From a bacterium (lineage in GTDB: Bacteria > Patescibacteria > Gracilibacteria > 1-14-2-50-48-13): a stretch of 6,796 nucleotides of DNA. The stretch is taken from the NCBI GenBank assembly GCA_030430105.1, contig JAUIFW010000055.1, positions 1 through 6,796 on the forward strand, written 5' to 3'. Both the position numbers and the translations under genes were made by a program. Of the stretch, positions 1 through 5,150 are shown one piece after another (the stretch's first letter is position 1; the number at the start of each line of letters is the position of its first letter). The notes beneath the pieces were generated by a model. It searched no databases, was not told where the DNA came from, and saw nothing but the letters and a program-made list of their open reading frames with translations.

Positions 1-652
1 TGCTGCAAAGGATGAGCAAAAGTTTTCCGACCGGCTAGAACGCTCCATCTTGCAAATTCTTTTCTTTACCCTGCCTGCCATGGCGGGACTTATGATGCTA
101 AGCTTGCCTATCATCCAGGTGATCTTACGAGGAGGAGCATTCACCGCTGAAGATACGGCACTTACGGCATCTCTTCTCTTCTTGTTCTCCCTTTCTATCC
201 CTCTGGAGAGTCTGATGCACTTGTTTTCCCGCGCCTTCTACGCCCGGAAAAAAATAGCCATTCCTACGCTAGCCAGTATTCTCTTTGCCCTTGTAGCCAT
301 CTCTACTATTCATATTGGCAGTCCAATGCTTGGTGCTAGTAGCTTTGCACTAGGCTGGGCAGCAGGAGCTAGTGTGCAAGCGCTCTTCCTTTTGATTGTC
401 TACTACCTTGTGCTGCAATATGGCTCCATATCTCTTAAAGCACTTTGGACCATTCTACGTATAGCTATCGCTACGATGCTCATGACTGGCGGACTGTGGC
501 TCCTTAGCCTCTCTAGTATTTCCCCTCTTTTCATGCTTGTACTTGGCGTACCTCTTGGTGGAATTCTCTATCTCGTAGCGGCTTGGGCCCTTCGTATCCC
601 CGAGGTGACGGAATCACTCGCATTTCTCAAGCGTAAATTTCTTCGAAGCTAA
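1..652 (+). CDS. murJ: Lipid II flippase MurJ/MviN, C-terminal part (5' partial)
   Basis: The open frame enters from the window edge (first full codon at 2) and runs 216 codons to TAA at 650-652, so about half of a usual ~500-residue MurJ is present. MurJ is an inner-membrane MOP-superfamily transporter that moves lipid II, the peptidoglycan precursor, to the outer face of the membrane. The fragment begins with a charged segment (KDEQKFSDRLERS) leading into a hydrophobic helix and then a RGGAFTAEDT stretch. That order is characteristic of MurJ/MviN, in which a similar R-GAF/T-xDT loop follows the helix. Several further hydrophobic helices follow, ending in a short basic tail (LKRKFLRS). A TTG at 50 could be taken as a start, but the frame is open upstream and the family continues there, so it is internal. 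A terminator follows 42 nt after the stop. Which paralogue of the MOP superfamily this is cannot be settled from the C-terminus alone. Confidence 0.88.
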   Translation, partial: AAKDEQKFSDRLERSILQILFFTLPAMAGLMMLSLPIIQVILRGGAFTAEDTALTASLLFLFSLSIPLESLMHLFSRAFYARKKIAIPTLASILFALVAISTIHIGSPMLGASSFALGWAAGASVQALFLLIVYYLVLQYGSISLKALWTILRIAIATMLMTGGLWLLSLSSISPLFMLVLGVPLGGILYLVAAWALRIPEVTESLAFLKRKFLRS

Positions 653-675
653 GGATAGCTCTCGAGTAGTTTGAA

Positions 676-704
676 TTGAAGAACTTGGCACATCGCCCTA
701 TACT
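676..704 (+). promoter_or_regulatory. Sigma-70-like promoter for the sugar transferase gene
   Basis: TTGAAG at 676-681 and TATACT at 699-704 are separated by exactly 17 nt, and each is close to the -35 and -10 consensus. The expected transcription start is near 711, leaving a leader of only about 15 nt before the ATG at 726. No Shine-Dalgarno motif is visible in that leader. The -10 box lies in the loop of the upstream gene's terminator hairpin. Confidence 0.6.
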
Positions 705-716
705 AGGGGCGTTTTT
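694..716 (+). terminator. Intrinsic terminator downstream of murJ
   Basis: CGCCC at 694-698 pairs with GGGCG at 707-711. The stem can be extended by TA/TA around a TAC loop with one bulged G. Five T residues follow at 712-716. It lies 42 nt after the murJ stop and 10 nt before the next start codon, so it probably separates the two transcription units. Confidence 0.65.
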
Positions 717-725
717 ACTGAACCT

Positions 726-2144
726 ATGCGCAAGATTCATATCTTCTTTACAGCAATGCGAGTTCCCCTTGATGCCCTCACGGTATTTGGGAGTCTTCTT
801 GCTGCGTATAGTATTCGTCAAGTAACTGACCTGATACCAGGTGTGCAGATTGTGGCTACCTATGTGCCAGAACTTCAGGAATACCTTCTTTTTAGTGCGT
901 CTGCGTCTCTTCTCTTTGTTCTCCTTGGCTTTATCAGCGACCTCTACACCATGAGAGCTCGCTCCCTTCGCCGGGATGTATGGAAGGCTGTGATTACTGC
1001 TGCATTTTGGATGCTTGCGCTTATCGCCTACTTTTTCCTTATACGGGAGTTTTTCTACTCTCGACTTGTTCTGCTCTACGCCTTTGTGCTCCTGTGTACT
1101 GGCCTCGCTCTTACGCGCCTTGTCCTACGAGGATTTCGTCATGCGCTCATGAAGCGAGGTGTGGGTGTGGAGCGTATCGCAGTCGTGGGCTACAACGCTG
1201 CAACAAAGGAGCTTCTCAAGCATCTTGAGAAGGAACCAACTGTATGCGTAGAAGTTCTCCTTTCTCGTAAGACGGTTTCCGGACTTTCCGTGCCAGTCCA
1301 GGCCGGGAAAGGCCCCTTTGAGGAGCTGCTCGCTCACTACAGGGTAGATACGGTGATTCAGACTGAGCATACGTATGGCGATACGGAAAGCTCTCAGCTT
1401 CTGACCTATTGCCGGCAGAATCATATCCGCTACAGTCTTCTTCCAGATGCGCTTGAGCTTCAACTTAGTAATGTAGGCATTCGCTGGGTGCAGGACCTTC
1501 CTCTTATGGAGTTCAAACCCACTCGTCTTGATGGTTGGGGACGCGTGTTTAAACGTCTCTTTGATATCCTTGGCGCGCTCCTTGCCTTCGTTCTTCTCTC
1601 CCCCTTCATTCTTGGCACGGCCTTAGCTGTGATGATTCAAATGAGAAGTCCAAAGGAAATTCTCTTTTCTCAAAAGCGCTATGGATACCGAGGTAAGCTT
1701 TTCCGATTTTTCAAATTCCAGTCTATGCGCAAGGGGGCGGAAGCTGAACATGAGAAGCTCATGGCAGAGGGAGCGGGAGAACGAAAGGGGCTCCTAAAGA
1801 TCAAAGAGGATCCAAGGGTAACTAAGGTGGGGCGAGTGATACGAAAAACTAGCCTGGACGAGCTTCCCCAGCTTTGGAACGTGCTCAATGGAACCATGAG
1901 CATGGTAGGTCCTAGACCTCATATTCCACAGGAAATCGATAAGGTGACCCGTGATTACCAGCGAGTACTTAGTGTCAAACCGGGTATCACAGGGCTTGCA
2001 CAGGTAAGTGGCCGATCCAGTATAGACTTTGATGAGGAGATGCGTCTTGACCTCGCGTATATTGAAAACTGGAGCCTTTGGGGGGACGTGGTGATACTTT
2101 GGAAGACAGTTTGGAAGGTGATGGGTGTAAAAAACTCCTCGTAG
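726..2144 (+). CDS. Polyprenyl glycosylphosphotransferase (bacterial sugar transferase, WbaP/WcaJ type)
   Basis: This 472-residue inner-membrane enzyme should transfer a sugar-1-phosphate from a nucleotide sugar to undecaprenyl phosphate, the first committed step of a surface polysaccharide or glycan. The N-terminal third has several hydrophobic segments (about 10-30, 53-70, 88-106 and 110-133). A Rossmann-like domain follows (IAVVGYNAATKELLKHL at 151-167, to about 250), as in large polyisoprenyl-phosphate hexose-1-phosphate transferases. A hydrophobic re-entrant helix spans about 280-305. The catalytic domain carries SQKRYG at 315-320, KFQSMRKG at 330-337, the SLDELPQLWNVLNG block at 376-389 with the Asp378-Glu379 dyad, GPRP at 395-398, and KPGITGLAQVSGR at 418-430. 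Length and motif order are those of an intact enzyme. The ATG at 726 is chosen because it opens the first hydrophobic segment and sits just after a good promoter, although no Shine-Dalgarno motif is seen. The sugar donor cannot be told from the sequence. Confidence 0.93.
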   Translation: MRKIHIFFTAMRVPLDALTVFGSLLAAYSIRQVTDLIPGVQIVATYVPELQEYLLFSASASLLFVLLGFISDLYTMRARSLRRDVWKAVITAAFWMLALIAYFFLIREFFYSRLVLLYAFVLLCTGLALTRLVLRGFRHALMKRGVGVERIAVVGYNAATKELLKHLEKEPTVCVEVLLSRKTVSGLSVPVQAGKGPFEELLAHYRVDTVIQTEHTYGDTESSQLLTYCRQNHIRYSLLPDALELQLSNVGIRWVQDLPLMEFKPTRLDGWGRVFKRLFDILGALLAFVLLSPFILGTALAVMIQMRSPKEILFSQKRYGYRGKLFRFFKFQSMRKGAEAEHEKLMAEGAGERKGLLKIKEDPRVTKVGRVIRKTSLDELPQLWNVLNGTMSMVGPRPHIPQEIDKVTRDYQRVLSVKPGITGLAQVSGRSSIDFDEEMRLDLAYIENWSLWGDVVILWKTVWKVMGVKNSS

Positions 2145-2156
2145 AGGAGTTTTTTT
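2129..2156. terminator. Bidirectional intrinsic terminator between convergent genes
   Basis: CTCCTC at 2135-2140 and GAGGAG at 2144-2149 form a six-pair stem around a GTA loop. There are six A residues before it (2129-2134) and seven T residues after it (2150-2156), so it works as a hairpin plus U-tract on both strands. It therefore serves both the sugar transferase on + and the M23/SLH gene on -. The TAG stop of the sugar transferase (2142-2144) lies in the loop and first stem base, so the last codons are part of the terminator. Confidence 0.85.
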
Positions 2157-2161
2157 GCTTG

Positions 2162-2184
2162 CCGCGTCGAACGCGGTGTTTTTT
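2162..2184 (+). terminator. Second intrinsic terminator after the sugar transferase gene
   Basis: CCGCGT at 2162-2167 pairs with ACGCGG at 2171-2176 around a three-base loop, followed by TG and six T residues (2179-2184). It is a tandem back-up to the terminator just upstream. On the minus strand the hairpin is not followed by a U-tract, so it should act in the + direction only. Confidence 0.6.
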
Positions 2185-2201
2185 GGTTCCGCGTCGAACG
2201 C
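2162..2201. repeat. 13-bp direct repeat CCGCGTCGAACGC, two copies
   Basis: CCGCGTCGAACGC occurs at 2162-2174 and again at 2189-2201, with starts 27 bp apart and a T-rich spacer between. The first copy continues into GG to complete the terminator stem. The second continues CTGTTGG and loses most of the stem. This suggests a partly decayed duplication of the terminator module. Confidence 0.7.
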
Positions 2202-2221
2202 TGTTGGGTACTTAACTTTCC

Positions 2222-4429
2222 CTATTCGTCTAGGTCGTGAGAGTAGCTCTCCTCTCCGGTTTCTACCATGCGCATGAGGCGATACATTACTTCTGCTAGC
2301 TCTCCCCTTGTCATATCCGAAGATGGATAGACCTTGTTGTCTCTGTCTGCCTCCACCAGGAACTTTTCTTTTGCGTACTGATAGTACAGCGCGAACCATT
2401 GATCTGCGAAGACATCCTCGTATGGATCTCGAAGTACCGTCGTTGTACTTAGATCTACATCATTTGTAAGGAGAATGATCTTGAGCGCCTCGGCTCCATT
2501 GAGTGAGCTTCGTGGTGTGAAGGTTCCATCTGGATTACCTGATACAATACCAAGCTCTCGCGCTCGCTCTACCCACCCTGCGTACCATTGGTCGAGCTCT
2601 ACGTCTGGGAACTCACTTGAAACCACTGGCGTAAGCGCATCAATTCCAGAGCCTCCGAGAATGATCTTTGTCGCCTCTGCTCGGTTGACCTTTGCGTCTG
2701 GCTTGAAACTTCCATCATTATACCCTGCGATCACCCCTTTTTGCTTGAGGTACATCAACGCAGTGTAGTTGGGATGCTCAGACGGTACGTCCGTAAACGG
2801 TGAGACTTTCTCCTCTGAAACAGTCATGACTGCTCCTGACCCCTTGATATCTCCACCATCTGCGAGAAGCGTTACAGAGCCAGCTTCTCCGGGAGTAAAG
2901 GTAATCGTTGCCTGCCCAGCAATGAAATCACCGAAGGAAAGAAGCCCCTTTGACGTCTCACCTTCTACTCCTTCCGCTTTGATCAGTACACCCCCCTCTA
3001 CAGGAGCTGGTGTTTTTAGTCCATTTTCATCGAGTGCCGTAATGATTACTTCCACCTCCTCACCAAGTTTTACTTCCGTATCATAGTCTAGTCGGAAACT
3101 CTCCACCTCACCAATCACATCAGTAACTGTGATTTTTACACTTCCTGAGATATCTCCATCGCTCATGGATAGCGTTACCACCTCCCGCTCACCTGCCGTG
3201 TAACTTATCATGGCTTCACCGTTTTCCACTGAAACGAGAGAGCTCGAAAGTGTTCCCATTGCTTCAGGCGATGCGGTCACAGTAAATTCTCCGCTGTAAT
3301 CCTGCACCAATTCCCCATCCTTATCTAGGACCTCTAGCCTCAATGCTGCTGTCTGCCCATCAATAAGGGTCTTCTCTGATGCTGTGATAGAAAGTGCTAC
3401 CGCAGTAGATTCTGAAGTCTCTGACTCCTCCTCTGTTTCTGTCTCTACCACCTCTTCCTCAGTTACTTCTTCCTCAGTGACCTCTACTACCTCCTCTTCA
3501 CTAGATGCTACTCGCACGGTTTCTTCATTTGCATGAATCCATTGGTACGGGTGGATCGTGTTGGCTATAGCCTTGTCCTGACCAACTCCCTCATTTACTC
3601 CACTGAAGAAATCCAGTCCAAGTGCGGAAACCTCTGACCAAGTAAATGGCCAGTATGGATGCCAAGGAGCTGTATCTCGATCTACCTGAAAGTGGAGATG
3701 ATGCGTCGTGGAAATACCTGTTGTTCCAACGGTTCCAATTTGATCACCCTTCTGCACAATCTGTCCATCTCGTACAGAGTATGAATCTAGATGGAGATAA
3801 CTTGAATAATAGGTAGTCGTTGCATCTGGATCCTCCAAAGACGGAACGTTTGGATGTTTGATTACTACTACATTTCCATTACTTGTATCTGTCTTTGCCT
3901 TTGTCACCTTTCCATTAGCAATCGCGTATACTGGAGTGCCGCGCGGCGCTCTTATATCTACCGCAAGATGACTTCCCTCATACTCGTGCGCTGCCTCTGC
4001 ACCACCTGTATATGCTCCCATATATGCGGTGACGTAGGTAAGGAGTGTATTTCGAATATCTAGATCTGCTCCTGACCAACTCAGGCTTGAAGGATCATTG
4101 AGTAGCAACTGCGTGTCATACCTTGGCACATCCATGACCTTGCCTGCTGCCTTACCTACCTCATAGGTATAGGAACCATCTCTAAATCCTGTGTATTCCT
4201 CACTGGTCATTTTCATCCAGTTCAATGTTTCCTGCACAGGATAGACTGTCCCATCAAATGGATCTGGCTGAGATTCTCCAAGCAAACTTGCCTTGAGAAA
4301 ATTTCCATCTGGGGATGCGAGTAGGCCTATAAAGGTAAAGGCTACCAGTGCTAGTGCGGCGATGACGCCTTTCCCAGTACTGCTTTGCGCGCTCCAGAAT
4401 GCTTCGAGTTTTTGCATGAATTTCTCCAT
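2222..4429 (-). CDS. Membrane-anchored M23 peptidase with Ig-like and three SLH domains
   Basis: This 735-residue surface protein probably cleaves peptidoglycan cross-links outside the membrane while bound to the wall. A hydrophobic helix at about 21-38 is an N-terminal anchor or uncleaved signal; no lipobox is evident. The M23 (LytM-type) domain at about 150-255 keeps all expected metal and catalytic residues: His154 and Asp158 in HLAVD, His213 in YLHL, and His244/His246 in HLH. A very acidic Glu/Thr/Val linker covers 309-341. Two Ig-like (invasin/Big-type) beta domains follow at about 344-437 and 443-538, then three SLH domains at about 543-591, 607-653 and 668-717. The second SLH repeat retains ITxGNPDG-type signature residues as GIVSGNPDGTFTPR. 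SLH domains in other bacteria bind a secondary wall polymer. The gene stands alone, convergent with the sugar transferase. The outer ATG at 4429 has no Shine-Dalgarno motif, but GGAG sits six bases before Met5 (4417), so Met5 may be the true start. Stop is TAG. Confidence 0.9.
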   Translation of the reverse strand: MEKFMQKLEAFWSAQSSTGKGVIAALALVAFTFIGLLASPDGNFLKASLLGESQPDPFDGTVYPVQETLNWMKMTSEEYTGFRDGSYTYEVGKAAGKVMDVPRYDTQLLLNDPSSLSWSGADLDIRNTLLTYVTAYMGAYTGGAEAAHEYEGSHLAVDIRAPRGTPVYAIANGKVTKAKTDTSNGNVVVIKHPNVPSLEDPDATTTYYSSYLHLDSYSVRDGQIVQKGDQIGTVGTTGISTTHHLHFQVDRDTAPWHPYWPFTWSEVSALGLDFFSGVNEGVGQDKAIANTIHPYQWIHANEETVRVASSEEEVVEVTEEEVTEEEVVETETEEESETSESTAVALSITASEKTLIDGQTAALRLEVLDKDGELVQDYSGEFTVTASPEAMGTLSSSLVSVENGEAMISYTAGEREVVTLSMSDGDISGSVKITVTDVIGEVESFRLDYDTEVKLGEEVEVIITALDENGLKTPAPVEGGVLIKAEGVEGETSKGLLSFGDFIAGQATITFTPGEAGSVTLLADGGDIKGSGAVMTVSEEKVSPFTDVPSEHPNYTALMYLKQKGVIAGYNDGSFKPDAKVNRAEATKIILGGSGIDALTPVVSSEFPDVELDQWYAGWVERARELGIVSGNPDGTFTPRSSLNGAEALKIILLTNDVDLSTTTVLRDPYEDVFADQWFALYYQYAKEKFLVEADRDNKVYPSSDMTRGELAEVMYRLMRMVETGEESYSHDLDE
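4424..4427 (-). promoter_or_regulatory. Shine-Dalgarno GGAG favouring Met5 as start
   Basis: On the minus strand GGAG (4427-4424) is followed by six bases (AAATTC) and ATG at 4417-4415. This is the only good ribosome-binding site near the start of the M23/SLH gene, and it overlaps the outer ATG codon at 4429. It favours a 731-residue product, without changing any domain. Confidence 0.5.
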
Positions 4430-4466
4430 GAGATTTGGGTTTAGATTGGTTTTTGGTATTCCATTA

Positions 4467-4475
4467 ATTATATCA
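4467..4475 (-). promoter_or_regulatory. Extended -10 promoter of the M23/SLH gene
   Basis: The minus strand reads TGATATAAT at 4475-4467, a perfect -10 hexamer with the TG extension. No good -35 box is present at the 17-bp position, which is usual for extended -10 promoters. The expected start is near 4460, giving a leader of about 30-40 nt. Confidence 0.6.
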
Positions 4476-4500
4476 CAGGTGGCTTGGTTTTGTGTGGATT

Positions 4501-4544
4501 TTGTATATTTACTTAATTTTGTTTTATTTTTTATTAATATATCT
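4501..4544 (-). promoter_or_regulatory. A/T-rich tract upstream of the M23/SLH promoter, possible UP element
   Basis: This stretch is almost entirely A and T, with A-runs on the minus strand, and lies just upstream of where the -35 of the M23/SLH promoter would be. Such tracts can contact the RNA polymerase alpha subunits. It ends abruptly at the first copy of the 7-bp repeat. The role is inferred from position and composition only. Confidence 0.25.
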
Positions 4545-4624
4545 ACTGGTCACTGGTCACTGGTCACTGGTCACTGGTCACTGGTCACTGGTCACTGGTC
4601 ACTGGTCACTGGTCACTGGTCACT
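4545..4624. repeat. Perfect 7-bp tandem repeat (ACTGGTC), 11.4 copies
   Basis: The unit ACTGGTC is repeated 11 times without any mismatch from 4545 to 4621, and a partial ACT follows at 4622-4624. There are no spacers, so this is not a CRISPR array. The unit holds no stop codon in any + frame, so it reads as a heptapeptide repeat (VTGHWSL) that is not a real protein. It forms the left boundary of the stretch containing the four-helix-bundle gene, and a degenerate reverse complement lies after that gene. Perfect copies imply recent expansion or ongoing homogenisation, and copy number may vary among strains or be mis-assembled. Confidence 0.97.
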
Positions 4625-4717
4625 TAGGAGCTTGTTGTCAGGTTTGCATACCACAATGCGTTTTTGTTCATAGACCTTCACCTTAGTGCCTTTTATTGTA
4701 TTGATGTAATTTGGACT

Positions 4718-5086
4718 ATGAGACAAAGCTTTGCAGAACTTGGAATAGGACTTGGTTTGGAAATTCTCCGTACCCACCGTGCTCTTACCTATCGAAGGCA
4801 GTATATTATCGCAAATCAATTACTTCGATCTGGCACCTCTGTGGGGGCTAATCTTCATGAGGCCCTCGGTACGGTCAGTACAGCAGACCTACTACATAAA
4901 GTTTCAATAGCCTATAAGGAAGTGAGAGAAACCGTGTATTGGCTTACACTCATAGAGAGAGTAAAGCTCCTTCCCAGCTCTCAAATTCAAGGTAAGGAAC
5001 AAGCTATTGAACTAGCGAAACTACTTTCAAAATCGGTTCAAACCTTAAAGCGAAAGAAATATGGAAAACCACTCAGTGAAAAGTGA
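4718..5086 (+). CDS. Four-helix-bundle protein (S23/Avd-like family)
   Basis: This 122-residue protein matches the usual length of the S23 intervening-sequence / four-helix-bundle family, small alpha-helical proteins that form pentameric barrels in solved members and include the Avd accessory protein of diversity-generating retroelements. The family core is clear: QLLRSGTSVGANLHEA at 34-49 and KVSIAYKEVRETVYWL at 61-76, followed by a basic C-terminal helix ending KRKKYGKPLSEK. The function of stand-alone members is unknown; RNA or DNA binding through the basic surface is a reasonable inference. The ATG at 4718 is chosen over an in-frame TTG at 4664 because the extra 18 residues lie outside the family length. 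No Shine-Dalgarno motif is visible for either start. The TGA stop (5084-5086) falls inside the right inverted repeat. No reverse transcriptase or template repeat is in the window, so a retroelement role is not supported here. Confidence 0.88.
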   Translation: MRQSFAELGIGLGLEILRTHRALTYRRQYIIANQLLRSGTSVGANLHEALGTVSTADLLHKVSIAYKEVRETVYWLTLIERVKLLPSSQIQGKEQAIELAKLLSKSVQTLKRKKYGKPLSEK

Positions 5087-5105
5087 CCTGTGATTAGTGA
5101 CAAGT
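5081..5105. repeat. Degenerate inverted copy of the 7-bp array
   Basis: Three units in register with the reverse complement AGTGACC are visible: AGTGACC (5082-5088, exact), TGTGATT (5089-5095, four of seven) and AGTGACA (5096-5102, six of seven), then AGT. AAGTGACC at 5081-5088 is an exact inverted match to GGTCACTT at 4618-4625. It overlaps the stop codon of the four-helix-bundle gene and the -35 region of the next gene. Confidence 0.8.
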
Positions 5106-5126
5106 CTGCATATTCCATGATATACT
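5097..5126 (+). promoter_or_regulatory. Promoter for the type IV secretion-like ATPase gene
   Basis: TATACT at 5121-5126 is preceded by TGA, giving an extended -10 (TGATATACT at 5118-5126). A -35-like GTGACA lies 18 nt upstream at 5097-5102 and is part of the degenerate repeat. Transcription would begin near 5133, about 18 nt before the likely GTG start. The -10 is also one half of an 11-bp palindrome (TATACTGTATA, 5121-5131) that could serve as an operator. Confidence 0.5.
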
Positions 5127-5150
5127 GTATAGATATCCCTTTCATACCTA

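Larger units (their letters stand above)
4545..5105 (+). other. Putative IVS-like element: four-helix-bundle gene between inverted 7-bp arrays
   Basis: The gene at 4718-5086 is enclosed by the ACTGGTC array on the left and its degenerate inverted copy on the right. Positions 4601-4625 and 5081-5105 are reverse complements at 21 of 25 positions, and two of the four mismatches become G-U pairs in RNA. An RNA spanning the region could therefore close into a long-range stem with the gene in the loop. In Leptospira and other bacteria, proteins of this family are encoded in intervening sequences of 23S rRNA bounded by a stem, which is the closest known parallel. No transposase, integrase or clear target-site duplication is seen. 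Calling this a discrete element is inference. Confidence 0.4.

Noticed and set aside
1794..2399. A 201-codon minus-strand open frame across the convergent junction.
   Set aside because: It lies antisense to the sugar transferase's catalytic motifs and covers the terminators and the SLH coding end in another frame. It has low-complexity basic content and no recognisable family.
4545..4624. Possible CRISPR array.
   Set aside because: The units are 7 bp and contiguous, with no spacers and no cas genes.
4646..4665. Short hairpin GCAT/ATGC followed by T residues, a possible terminator.
   Set aside because: The stem is only four base pairs and no + strand gene ends just upstream.
4293..4686. Two overlapping + strand open frames with a VTGHWSL repeat across the 7-bp array.
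   Set aside because: A 7-bp unit without stops stays open in every + frame and gives the same heptapeptide. One frame also overlaps the real minus-strand gene antisense, and neither shows a known family.
4664..4717. TTG-initiated extension of the four-helix-bundle protein.
   Set aside because: The extra 18 residues fall outside the usual family length, and the ATG at 4718 opens the first helix. The stretch more likely holds the promoter.
4718..5086. Diversity-generating retroelement, since Avd belongs to the same fold family.
   Set aside because: No reverse transcriptase, template repeat or variable repeat is visible in the window.
4535..5115. Target-site duplication around the inverted repeats.
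   Set aside because: The flanking bases on the left (AATATATCT) and right (CTGCATATT) share no convincing direct repeat.
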